From an uncultured Massilia sp. (GTDB taxonomy: Bacteria; Pseudomonadota; Gammaproteobacteria; Burkholderiales; Burkholderiaceae), in NCBI GenBank assembly GCA_946886065.1, contig CAMPHU010000114.1:1-14236 (forward strand): DNA of 14,236 nucleotides. Reading direction: 5' to 3'. Shown one piece after another: positions 6,527 through 13,592 of the stretch. A model generated the notes under the pieces. It saw nothing but the letters and a program-made list of their open reading frames with translations, had not been told where the DNA came from and ran no database searches. The translations under genes were made by a program, and so were the position numbers. The stretch's first letter is position 1. Every line of letters starts with the position of its first letter.

Positions 6527-9304
6527 ATGGCTGTCACCGTTCGTCGCAGTATCCGCCTGGCCGCAGCGCTCGCGCTGGCCCTGGGCGGCACCTCGTTGCA
6601 GGCCGCACCGGCAAAACCGGCAGCCGCTCCGGACATTCCGATCCCGAACATCCCCTACACCAAGTTCACCCTCAAGAACGGCTTGACGGTGCTGGTGCAC
6701 GAAGACCACAAGACCCCGGTGGTGGCGATCAATACCTGGTATCACGTGGGTTCGAAGAACGAGAAGCCCGGCAAGACCGGCTTCGCGCACCTGTTCGAGC
6801 ACCTGATGTTCAGCGGCAGCGACAATTTCAAGAAGACCTACCTGAACGCGATGGAAGGCATCGGTGCGACCGACCTGAACGGCACCACGAACACCGACCG
6901 CACCAACTACTTCCAGAACGTGCCGACCTCGATGCTCGACTATGCGCTGTTCGCCGAGAGCGACCGCATGGGCCATCTGCTGGGCACCGTGGACCAGAAG
7001 AAGCTCGACCTGCAGCGCGGCGTGGTGCAGAACGAGAAGCGCCAGCGCGAGAACCAGCCCTACGGCATCGCCTACGAACTGCTGGTGACGAACACCTATC
7101 CGGTCGGCCATCCGTATTCCTGGACCGTGATCGGCAAGATGGAAGACCTGGACGCGGCCTCGATGACCGACGTGCGCGACTGGTTCAAGACCAACTACGG
7201 CCCCAACAACACGGTGCTGGTGCTGTCCGGCGACATCACGCCCGAGGAAGCGCGCCGCAAGGTCGAGCAGTACTATGGCGCCATCCCGCCGGGCCCGCCG
7301 CTGGCCAGGCATGACGCCTGGATCGCCAAGCGCAGCGGCACCCACCGCACCGTGGCCCAGGACCGCGTGCCGCAGTCGCGCATCTACCGCACCTGGAACG
7401 TGCCGGGCGCGCACACGCCGGAAGAAGTGCAGCTCGACCTGGCCGCCCACATCCTGGGTGGCGGCAAGACCTCGCGCCTGTACAAGCGCCTGGTCTACAA
7501 GGACCAGCTGGCCACCAGCGCCTACGCCAGCGATTCCTCGTCCGAGATCGGCGGCCAGTTCGACATGACGCTCACGGCCAAGCCGGGGGCGGACGTGAAG
7601 AAGATGGAGCTGGCGGCCGACGAAGAGCTGCGCGCGATGCTGAAGAACGGCCCGACGGAAGCCGAGCTGCGCCTGGCCAAGACCGCGATCCTGGCCAACT
7701 ACACGCGCATGATCGAGCGCGTCGGCGGCTTCGGCGGCAAGAGCGACCTGCTGGCCTCGTGCCAGACCTATACCGGCAATCCGGATTGCTACAAGGTCTA
7801 CCTGCAGCGCATCAAGGACGCCACCCCGGCCTCGGTGAAGAAGGCCATGAACGACTGGCTGAGCGACGGCGACTTCGTCCTGCAGATCGATCCCTACCCG
7901 ACCACCCTCGCGGCCACGCCCTCGACCCTGGACCGCAGCAAGGAGCCGGCGCTGGGCAAGCCGATGTCGCTCAAGCTGCCGCCGATGCAGAAGGCCACCT
8001 TGTCGAATGGCCTGAAGGTGGTGCTGGCCGAGCGCCATGAGGCGCCGGTGGTGAACCTGCAGCTGCTGGTCGACAGCGGCTACGCCTCGGACGCCAAGGA
8101 CATGCCCGGCGTGGCCAGCCTGGCCCTGCGCATGCTGGAGGAAGGCACGCCCACCCGCCAGTCGCTGAAGATCAGCGAGGAGCTGGAAAGCCTGGGCGCG
8201 AGCTTCAACACCGGCACCAACCTGGACGGCGCCACGGTCAGCATGAACACGCTCAAGGCCACCATGCCGCGCGCGCTGGACCTGTACGCCGACCTGATCC
8301 TGCACCCGGCCTTCCCGCAGAACGAGTTCGCGCGCCTGCAGCAGGACCGCCTGGCCGCGATCGCACGCGAGAAAGCGGTGCCCCAGCTGACCGCGCTGCG
8401 GGTGCTGCCCGGCCTGTTGTACGGCAAGGACCACGTCTACGCCCATCCGTTCACCGGCAGCGGCACCGAGGAAGCGGTCAAGCGCATGACCCGCGCCGAC
8501 CTGGCCAGGTACCACGCCACCTGGTTCAAGCCGAACAACGCGACCCTGCTGGTGGTGGGCGACACCACCCTGGCCGAGATCCAGCCGCTGCTCGAGAAGG
8601 CGTTCGCGGGCTGGAAACCGGGCGAGGTGCCGAAGAAGGCGATCGCGCCGGTCCAGGCGCCGGCGAAAAGCCTGGTCTACCTGGTCGACCGTCCGGGCGC
8701 GCTGCAGAGCGTGATCGTCGGCGCCCAGCTGGCCCCGCCGCGCAACAGCCCCGAGGCAATCCCGCTGGAGATGGTCAACGACGTGTTCGGCGGTACCTTC
8801 AGCTCGCGCATCAACATGAACCTGCGCGAGGACAAGCACTGGTCCTACGGCGTGCGCAGCTCGCTGTATCCGGCCATCGGCCAGCGTCCCTTCGTGAGCG
8901 TCTCGCCGGTGCAGACCGACAAGACCCAGGACGCGCTGAAGGAACTGGTGCGCGAGTACCGCGATATCGCCGGCGGCAAGCCGATCGGGGGTGAAGAGCT
9001 GAAGAGCGCGCTGGACAACAACACCCTGGGCCTGCCGGGCCGCTTCGAGACCGCGGGCCAGCTGGCCGGCGCCTACTCGACCATCCTGCAGTACGGGTTG
9101 CCGGAGGACTACTACAACACCTACACCGAGAAGGCGCTGTCGCTCACCCCGGCCCAGGCCAACGCCCTGGCCGCGCGCAGCTTCACGCCGGAGCGCCTGG
9201 TGTGGGTGGTGGTCGGCGACATGAGCAAGGTCGAGTCCGGCATCCGCGCCCTGAACCTGGGCGAAGTGCGCAAGATCGATCCGGACGGCAATCCCGTCCA
9301 GTAA
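6527..9304 (+). CDS. Periplasmic M16-family zinc protease, two-domain (active + degenerate halves)
   Basis: 925 residues, the usual size for fused two-lobe M16 proteases. The start at 6527 is preceded by GGAGGAG at 6516-6522; the upstream in-frame ATG at 6461 has no ribosome site and would bury the signal peptide. The leader ends S-L-Q-A, with likely cleavage after Ala26. The N-terminal half carries the inverted zinc motif H-L-F-E-H (His88, Glu91, His92) and the third ligand Glu170 in V-V-Q-N-E-K, so it should be catalytic. The C-terminal half begins near residue 480; at the matching place (about 530-540) the motif is degenerate (S-L-A-L-R), as is normal for a non-catalytic lobe. The Arg/Tyr substrate-binding pair typical of that lobe is seen in F-S-S-R-I-N-M-N-L-R-E-D-K-H-W-S-Y (about 758-775). 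Substrate unknown; peptide degradation in the periplasm is inferred. It is a single-gene unit with its own promoter. Confidence 0.94.
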   Translation: MAVTVRRSIRLAAALALALGGTSLQAAPAKPAAAPDIPIPNIPYTKFTLKNGLTVLVHEDHKTPVVAINTWYHVGSKNEKPGKTGFAHLFEHLMFSGSDNFKKTYLNAMEGIGATDLNGTTNTDRTNYFQNVPTSMLDYALFAESDRMGHLLGTVDQKKLDLQRGVVQNEKRQRENQPYGIAYELLVTNTYPVGHPYSWTVIGKMEDLDAASMTDVRDWFKTNYGPNNTVLVLSGDITPEEARRKVEQYYGAIPPGPPLARHDAWIAKRSGTHRTVAQDRVPQSRIYRTWNVPGAHTPEEVQLDLAAHILGGGKTSRLYKRLVYKDQLATSAYASDSSSEIGGQFDMTLTAKPGADVKKMELAADEELRAMLKNGPTEAELRLAKTAILANYTRMIERVGGFGGKSDLLASCQTYTGNPDCYKVYLQRIKDATPASVKKAMNDWLSDGDFVLQIDPYPTTLAATPSTLDRSKEPALGKPMSLKLPPMQKATLSNGLKVVLAERHEAPVVNLQLLVDSGYASDAKDMPGVASLALRMLEEGTPTRQSLKISEELESLGASFNTGTNLDGATVSMNTLKATMPRALDLYADLILHPAFPQNEFARLQQDRLAAIAREKAVPQLTALRVLPGLLYGKDHVYAHPFTGSGTEEAVKRMTRADLARYHATWFKPNNATLLVVGDTTLAEIQPLLEKAFAGWKPGEVPKKAIAPVQAPAKSLVYLVDRPGALQSVIVGAQLAPPRNSPEAIPLEMVNDVFGGTFSSRINMNLREDKHWSYGVRSSLYPAIGQRPFVSVSPVQTDKTQDALKELVREYRDIAGGKPIGGEELKSALDNNTLGLPGRFETAGQLAGAYSTILQYGLPEDYYNTYTEKALSLTPAQANALAARSFTPERLVWVVVGDMSKVESGIRALNLGEVRKIDPDGNPVQ

Positions 9305-9311
9305 ACGGCAG

Positions 9312-9345
9312 CCGCCCTACCGGTCCAGCGACTGGAACAGGGCGG
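9312..9345. terminator. Nested hairpin at a convergent gene junction
   Basis: CCGCCCT (9312-9318) pairs with AGGGCGG (9339-9345), and inside it CCAG (9325-9328) pairs with CTGG (9332-9335). The structure begins 8 bp after the M16 gene's stop and overlaps the last codons of the facing beta-lactamase-like gene. No T-run on either side, so a bidirectional stop function is only a possibility. Confidence 0.3.
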
Positions 9346-10387
9346 TAGCCACGGCGGCCATGTCGTCCTGCGCCATGTCCGCGTTGTTCAGCAAGACCAC
9401 GGCCCGGCCATCCGCCGGGTCGTAGGCCACCAGGCTCTTGTAGCCGCCGAAGGCGCCCGTTTCCCAGGCCAGGGAACGGGCGCCTTTGTTCGTGGTGAGC
9501 GGCTTCACCCGTCCGCCCAGGGCGTAGTGTTCCGCCGCGTCGTGCACGGTCGACAGCGCGCGCAGGCTGGCGTCCGACAGCAGCTTGTTGCGGTAGACGG
9601 CATCCATCAGCTCGACCAGGTCGCGCGCGGTGCTGTAGACGGTGCCGTTGGCGGCGAGCATGGGCGCGGCGGGGGGCGACTTGCGCTTGCCGTCGGCGCC
9701 GTAGCCGACCGCCATGCCGACGCTGTCCTCGTAGCCTGTCGCGGCGAAGCTGGTGTCGCGCACGCCGGCGGGGGCGAACACCTGTTCTTCCACGACTTCC
9801 GTGAACGGCTTCTTCATGGCGCGCTCGACCACCGCCGCCGCCAGCAGGTAATTGGTGCCGGAATACTCGAAGCGCTCGCCCGGCGCGAAGCCCGGCGCCC
9901 CGGTGCCGAAGCGCAGCGCGGCTTCCACCGGGCCGATCTCCAGGCCCTCGACCTTGCTGTCCTTGCGCATCGCCTCGGACAGGCCGTTCGGGATGCCGCT
10001 GCGGTGCGACAGCAGCTGGCGCAAGCTGACCGCGCCGTTCGGCGCCGGCAGCTCCGGCAGGTGGCGCGCGATCGGCGCGTCCAGGTCGAGCTTGCCCATG
10101 TCGGCCAGGCGCAGCACGGTGACGGCGGTGATCCACTTGGTGGTCGAGCCGATCATGAAGCGCGTCTCTTTCGTGTTCGCTTGCGACTCCTCGCGCAGGG
10201 CCAGGCCGCGGGCGCGGACGACCAGGGGCGAGGCGGCATCCTTGCGCACGGCGGCCACGCCGCTGTAGTTGGCAGGCAGGTGCTGGTCGATCAGCGGGCC
10301 GGTGGTGGCGGTGGCGAGCAGGGTGCAGCCGGACAGCAGGCCCAGCATGGCAGCCAGCAGCAGGGAGGCAAGCAGGCGGAATCGCAT
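9317..10387 (-). CDS. Lipoprotein serine hydrolase, class C beta-lactamase fold
   Basis: 356 residues. Lipobox L-S-G-C with lipidated Cys21. The fold signature is S-T-T-K (Ser81 nucleophile, Lys84), L-L-S-H-R-S-G-I-P (125-133), the Tyr motif as F-E-Y-S-G-T-N-Y with Tyr175, and N-G-T-V-Y-S-T-A-R-D-L (247-257). The third motif reads W-E-T-G (309-311 = E-T-G) where relatives have HTG or KTG, and the Tyr motif is YSG rather than YSN/YAN. Ser, Lys and Tyr are kept, so hydrolase activity is plausible, but esterase or D-aminopeptidase-like activity is as likely as beta-lactamase activity. The second of two adjacent ATGs (10387) is preferred because GGAG then sits 5 nt upstream. It diverges from the isochorismatase-like gene. 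Confidence 0.9.
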   Translation of the reverse strand: MRFRLLASLLLAAMLGLLSGCTLLATATTGPLIDQHLPANYSGVAAVRKDAASPLVVRARGLALREESQANTKETRFMIGSTTKWITAVTVLRLADMGKLDLDAPIARHLPELPAPNGAVSLRQLLSHRSGIPNGLSEAMRKDSKVEGLEIGPVEAALRFGTGAPGFAPGERFEYSGTNYLLAAAVVERAMKKPFTEVVEEQVFAPAGVRDTSFAATGYEDSVGMAVGYGADGKRKSPPAAPMLAANGTVYSTARDLVELMDAVYRNKLLSDASLRALSTVHDAAEHYALGGRVKPLTTNKGARSLAWETGAFGGYKSLVAYDPADGRAVVLLNNADMAQDDMAAVATALFQSLDR

Positions 10388-10416
10388 CATGGCTCCAGGT
10401 CGGTAGGCAAAACCGC

Positions 10417-10422
10417 ATTGTA
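10417..10422 (-). promoter_or_regulatory. Candidate -10 box for the beta-lactamase-like gene
   Basis: TACAAT on the minus strand (5 of 6 to consensus) would give a leader of about 23 nt. The place where a -35 box should be (about 10440-10445) is instead occupied by the left arm of a GC-rich palindrome, suggesting either no promoter here or one that depends on a regulator. Confidence 0.35.
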
Positions 10423-10439
10423 GGCCGGGCGGCGCGAAG

Positions 10440-10455
10440 CCGGCGCGTGCGCCGG
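10440..10455. repeat. 16-bp palindrome in a divergent promoter region
   Basis: Arms CCGGCGC (10440-10446) and GCGCCGG (10449-10455) are perfect reverse complements around a 2-bp centre. It lies between the divergent starts at 10387 and 10497 and covers the expected -35 position of the leftward gene, so it could be an operator. In so GC-rich a genome chance cannot be excluded. Confidence 0.45.
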
Positions 10456-10496
10456 AGGCAGCCGGATTCGGGAATACTGCCGGCAGGAGGAATGCC

Positions 10497-11087
10497 ATGG
10501 ACGAACAGCTACTGGACCCGGCGCGCACTGCCCTGGTCCTGATCGACCTGCAAAACAGCAACGTCAGCCGCCAGCTGGCGCCCTACAGCGCCGAGCAGAC
10601 GGTCGGCAACTGCGTCCTGCTGGCCCAGGAAATGCGCGGGCGCGGCGCGATGGTGATCTACGTGCACGTGCTGGTCAACGAACTGCCGGCGCCGCTCGCC
10701 GACATGCCGATGCGCCCGCCGGGCACGCCCGCGGCGCCGCTGGAAGCCTCGCGCCTGGCGCCCACGGCCGGGATCGAGGCCCAGGACACCGTGATCACCA
10801 AGCGCCAGTGGGGCGCCTTCTACGGCACCGAGCTCGACCAGCTGCTGCGGCGACGCGGCATCAACACCCTGGTGCTGGGTGGCATCGCTACCAATTTCGG
10901 CGTGGAATCGACGGCGCGCGCGGCCTTCGATCGCGGCTATGCGCTGGTGTTCGCGGAGGATGCGATGAGCAGCTTCGAGGCCGAGGCCCATGCCTTTGCC
11001 TGCCGTACGATCTTCCCGCGCATGGGAAGGGTGCGCTCGACGCGCACCCTGATCGATATGTGGCAAGCCGGAACGGGCGCCGCCTGA
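10497..11087 (+). CDS. Isochorismatase-family protein, YecD-like (Gly in place of Cys)
   Basis: 196 residues, full length for the family. No signal peptide, so cytoplasmic. The start follows a strong AGGAGG (10485-10490) at 6 nt. Family landmarks: A-L-V-L-I-D-L-Q-N with Asp17, I-T-K-R-Q-W-G-A-F-Y-G-T with Lys102, and G-G-I-A-T-N-F-G-V-E-S-T-A-R (128-141). In cysteine hydrolases of this fold (nicotinamidase, N-carbamoylsarcosine amidase) a nucleophilic Cys stands where Gly135 is found. Gly there is also seen in true isochorismatases such as EntB, and the K-R-Q-W-G-A-F-Y-G-T and G-V-E-S-T-A-R stretches closely recall E. coli YecD. The protein is therefore unlikely to be a Cys-dependent amidase; vinyl-ether or other Asp/Lys-based hydrolysis is possible, but the substrate is unknown. 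Its stop is 2 bp from that of the facing monooxygenase gene. Confidence 0.92.
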   Translation: MDEQLLDPARTALVLIDLQNSNVSRQLAPYSAEQTVGNCVLLAQEMRGRGAMVIYVHVLVNELPAPLADMPMRPPGTPAAPLEASRLAPTAGIEAQDTVITKRQWGAFYGTELDQLLRRRGINTLVLGGIATNFGVESTARAAFDRGYALVFAEDAMSSFEAEAHAFACRTIFPRMGRVRSTRTLIDMWQAGTGAA

Positions 11088-11100
11088 GCTCAGCCGGCGC
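11077..11100. terminator. Palindrome containing both stop codons at a convergent junction
   Basis: A 24-bp inverted repeat with one mismatched pair: the left arm runs GCGCCGCCTGAG, the right arm CTCAGCCGGCGC. TGA of the rightward gene (11085-11087) and TGA of the leftward gene (TCA at 11090-11092) both lie in its centre. Either transcript could form a stem of about 10 bp with a 4-nt loop. No T-run follows, so the terminator role is inferred from position only. Confidence 0.45.
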
Positions 11101-12076
11101 GCTGGATGTCCGCGGTGATCTCGTAAGAGCGCAGGCGCGCCGCGTGGTCGTAGATCTGCGAAGTGATCATCAGCTCGTCCGGACGGGTGCGCGCGATGAA
11201 GGCCTGCAGCTGTTCCTTTACCGAGGCCGGCGAGCCGATGGCCGAGCAGGACAGCACGCTGTCGAGCATCATGCGTTCCGGCAGGTCCAGGCTCTCGTAG
11301 TAACCGGGCTTCGGCGGCTTGAGCCGGCCCGGACGGCCGCTGCGCAGGTTCACGAAGGCCTGCTGCATCGAGGTCGCCAGCAGCTGGGCTTCTTCGTCGC
11401 CGTCGGCGGCGAACACGTTAAAGCCGAGCATCACATAGGGCTGGGCCAGCTTGGCCGAGGGACGGAAACTGGCCCGGTACAGCTCGATCGCCTGCATCAT
11501 CATTTGCGGCGCAAAATGCGAGGCGAAGGCATAGGGCAAGCCGAGCTGGGCGGCAAGCTGGGCGCCGAACAGGCTCGAGCCCAGGATCCACAGCGGCACG
11601 TCCAGGCCTTCGCCCGGCACCGCGCGCACGGGGCGGCGGGTCGAACCGGCGAAATAATCCATCAGTTCCACCACGTCCTGCGGGAATTCGTCGGCATCCG
11701 AGGCCAGGTTGCGGCGCAGGGCGCGCGCGGTCACATGGTCGGAGCCGGGCGCGCGGCCCAGGCCCAGGTCGATGCGTCCCGGGAACAGCGCTTCGAGCGT
11801 GCCGAACTGCTCGGCGATCACCAGCGGCGAATGGTTGGGCAGCATGATGCCGCCCGCGCCGACCCGGATGCGCTCGGTGCCGGCCGCCACATGGCCGATC
11901 AGCACCGCGGTGGCGGCGCTGGCGATGCCGGGCATGCCGTGGTGTTCGGCCAGCCAGAAGCGCTGGTAGCCCCAGCGTTCGCCGTGTTGGGCGAGGTCGA
12001 GGGAACGGTGGAAGGAGGTGGCCGCATCGCTGCCTTCGGCGATGGGCGAGAGGTCGAGGATCGAGAAAGGAATCAT
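11090..12076 (-). CDS. Luciferase-like (LLM class) flavin-dependent oxidoreductase
   Basis: 328 residues, the normal length for single-domain bacterial luciferase-like proteins. It opens [11 protein letters not shown], typical of the MsnO8/YhbW-like subgroup, then shows [12 protein letters not shown] (39-50), [12 protein letters not shown] (about 72-83), [15 protein letters not shown] (about 98-112) and a [10 protein letters not shown] segment near the end. These are the conserved parts of the FMNH2-binding TIM barrel. Such enzymes use reduced flavin from a partner reductase to oxidise an organic substrate; neither partner nor substrate is visible here. Cytoplasmic. The start at 12076 lacks a good ribosome site but agrees with the family N-terminus; upstream in-frame starts would add sequence with no family character. 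Confidence 0.92.
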   Translation of the reverse strand: MIPFSILDLSPIAEGSDAATSFHRSLDLAQHGERWGYQRFWLAEHHGMPGIASAATAVLIGHVAAGTERIRVGAGGIMLPNHSPLVIAEQFGTLEALFPGRIDLGLGRAPGSDHVTARALRRNLASDADEFPQDVVELMDYFAGSTRRPVRAVPGEGLDVPLWILGSSLFGAQLAAQLGLPYAFASHFAPQMMMQAIELYRASFRPSAKLAQPYVMLGFNVFAADGDEEAQLLATSMQQAFVNLRSGRPGRLKPPKPGYYESLDLPERMMLDSVLSCSAIGSPASVKEQLQAFIARTRPDELMITSQIYDHAARLRSYEITADIQRAG

Positions 12077-12155
12077 GGGACGATGATACGCCGATGCAAA
12101 AAATCGCGTGCGCGCCGGTCCTGTTTTGCCGGAATGGATGGTCATGGTGTAAAGA

Positions 12156-12184
12156 TTGACCCTGGCCAGGCCCATCCTTATGAT
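12156..12184 (+). promoter_or_regulatory. Sigma70 promoter with palindromic spacer, for the second beta-lactamase-like gene
   Basis: TTGACC (12156-12161; 5 of 6), a 17-bp spacer and TATGAT (12179-12184; 5 of 6). This is the best promoter in the window. The spacer includes most of a perfect 10-bp palindrome CCTGGCCAGG (12161-12170), which could bind a repressor. Predicted transcript start near 12191 leaves a leader of about 52 nt. Confidence 0.8.
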
Positions 12185-12199
12185 GCTTGGGTAATGACA

Positions 12200-12241
12200 G
12201 CGGGCAATCCCAGCCCGCCCTGGACCTGCCCGCGAGCCCGC
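12200..12241 (+). promoter_or_regulatory. Leader hairpin with alternative pairing partners
   Basis: GCGGGC (12200-12205) can pair with any of three GCCCGC copies at 12213-12218, 12228-12233 and 12236-12241. The last copy touches the start codon at 12243. No Shine-Dalgarno sequence is present. Pairing choice could affect translation, though high GC makes chance pairings common. Confidence 0.3.
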
Positions 12242-12242
12242 C

Positions 12243-13463
12243 ATGTTCCCATTTCCGCGCCCATCCCTTCTAGCCGCCGTCCTCGCCGCCGCGCTCGTGG
12301 CAGGCTGCGCCCAACTGCCCGGCCAGGATGCTTCCGCCATGCTGGCTGAGCAGCGTTTCGACCGGGCGCGCCTGGCGGCCATCGACCGCGCCGTGAACCA
12401 GGCGGTGGCGGCGCGCAAGCTTCCCGGGGCGGTGTTCCGGCTGGAACGCGAGGGCGCCGTCTACGAGCGCGGCTATGGCAAGACCAGCTACGAGGCCGAC
12501 GCCGTGCCGGTCAGCCCGGACACCATCTTCGACGCCGCCTCGCTGACCAAGGTGATCGCCACCGCGCCCTCGGTGCTGATGCTGGCCGAGGAAGGACGCC
12601 TCGACCTCGACGCGCCGCTGGTGCGCTATTTCCCGGAATGCGCCGGCGGCGGCAAGGACGCCGTCACCGTGCGCCACCTGCTCAGCCATACATCGGGCCT
12701 GCCCGCCGGGCTGCCCGCGAAGCCCGACTGGCGCGGCGACGAGCACGCGCATGCGCTGGCCTGCGCCCAGCAGACGACCCATCCGCCCGGCACTTTCTTC
12801 CGCTACTCGGACATCAATTACGTGCTGCTGGGCCAGCTGGTGCGGCGCATCTCCGGCATGCCGCTCGACGTGTTCGCGCAGCGCCGCATCTTCGCGCCCC
12901 TGCGCATGCGCGACACCGGCTACCTGCCCCTGGCGCGGATGCCGGCGGCGGCAATCGCGCCGACCCAGAAGGGTGGCCCGGACGGCTTGCACGGCGACCT
13001 GGCGCCGGGACGGCTGCTGCAGGGCGTGGTGCACGACCCGACCGTGCGCCGCATGGGCGGCGTGGCCGGTTCGGCCGGCGTGTTCTCGAGCGCGCGCGAC
13101 ATCGCGCGTTTCGCGCGCATGCTGCTGAACGGCGGCGAGCTGGACGGCGTGCGCGTGCTCGGCAAGGACAGCGTGCGCCTGCTGACCACGGTCCAGACGC
13201 CGCCCGGTATCGACGCCCTGCGCGGCCTGGGCATGGACATCGATTCGCCCTATGCCAAGCGGCCGCGCGGCACGGTATTTCCGGTCGGCAGCTACGGCCA
13301 CACCGGCTTCACCGGCTGCATCCTGTGGGTCGATCCTCAGTCCTCCACCTTCTACGTCTTCCTGTCGAACCGCGTCTATCCGGACGACAAGAGCAACGTG
13401 CTGCCCCTGTACACCGAGCTCGGCACGCTGGCGGCGCAGGCCGCCGCGTCGCCAGCTTTGTGA
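12243..13463 (+). CDS. Lipoprotein serine hydrolase, class C beta-lactamase/PBP-like
   Basis: 406 residues. Lipobox V-A-G-C with lipidated Cys22, so envelope-anchored. Active-site signature: F-D-A-A-S-L-T-K (Ser100, Lys103), [11 protein letters not shown] (146-156), F-F-R-Y-S-D-I-N-Y (Tyr188), [14 protein letters not shown] (277-290) and Y-G-H-T-G-F-T-G (351-358). The H-T-G form and Y-S-D are common in esterase- or PBP4B (YfeW)-like members rather than classical AmpC. Hydrolysis of a D-Ala peptide, ester or beta-lactam is possible; the substrate is not readable. The ATG at 12243 has no clear ribosome site, but it is the only start that keeps the lipoprotein leader, and a strong promoter stands 60-90 bp upstream. 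It resembles the lipoprotein hydrolase at 9317-10387 in plan, but the third motif is intact. Confidence 0.92.
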   Translation: MFPFPRPSLLAAVLAAALVAGCAQLPGQDASAMLAEQRFDRARLAAIDRAVNQAVAARKLPGAVFRLEREGAVYERGYGKTSYEADAVPVSPDTIFDAASLTKVIATAPSVLMLAEEGRLDLDAPLVRYFPECAGGGKDAVTVRHLLSHTSGLPAGLPAKPDWRGDEHAHALACAQQTTHPPGTFFRYSDINYVLLGQLVRRISGMPLDVFAQRRIFAPLRMRDTGYLPLARMPAAAIAPTQKGGPDGLHGDLAPGRLLQGVVHDPTVRRMGGVAGSAGVFSSARDIARFARMLLNGGELDGVRVLGKDSVRLLTTVQTPPGIDALRGLGMDIDSPYAKRPRGTVFPVGSYGHTGFTGCILWVDPQSSTFYVFLSNRVYPDDKSNVLPLYTELGTLAAQAAASPAL

Positions 13464-13508
13464 TAACAGAAAGTCGTTGCTATTCGGCTACCGTGCGCTC
13501 CGTTTGAG

Positions 13509-13534
13509 TCGGCCTCACTAAACTCGGCCCCACT
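13509..13534 (+). repeat. Direct repeat upstream of the Ser/Gly-rich protein gene
   Basis: TCGGCCTCACT (13509-13519) recurs as TCGGCCCCACT (13524-13534), 10 of 11 identical with a 15-bp period. It lies in the 129-bp gap before the last gene and immediately precedes a hairpin. It could be a regulator binding site. Confidence 0.4.
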
Positions 13535-13565
13535 GCGATATCTCTTTGATATTGCTGAGATTTTT
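13535..13565 (+). promoter_or_regulatory. AT-rich hairpin and T-run in the leader of the last gene
   Basis: GCGATATC (13535-13542) pairs with GATATTGC (13548-13555) over 8 bp, including one G-U pair, with loop TCTTT. TTTTT follows at 13561-13565 after 5 nt. It may act as a weak terminator for the upstream hydrolase gene or as a leader element of the downstream gene. No convincing promoter hexamer pair is found in 13464-13592; TTGTGA-17 bp-TATTCG at 13458-13486 is the best weak match. Confidence 0.35.
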
Positions 13566-13592
13566 GAGCCCCGAAAATATTAGGAGAGCGAT

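Noticed and set aside
5218..6651. Minus-strand open frame (477 codons) opposite the aldose dehydrogenase gene
   Set aside because: GC-driven shadow; it crosses the terminator and promoter at 6401-6462 and has no family features.
6440..8839. Minus-strand open frame (799 codons) opposite the M16 protease gene
   Set aside because: A striking length, but the plus-strand protein has all M16 motifs, and the antisense product is His/Gln/Val/Leu-rich in the manner of reverse-complemented GC-rich codons.
10808..12349. Plus-strand open frame (513 codons) across the isochorismatase-like and monooxygenase genes
   Set aside because: It overlaps two well-supported genes in other frames and has no domain.
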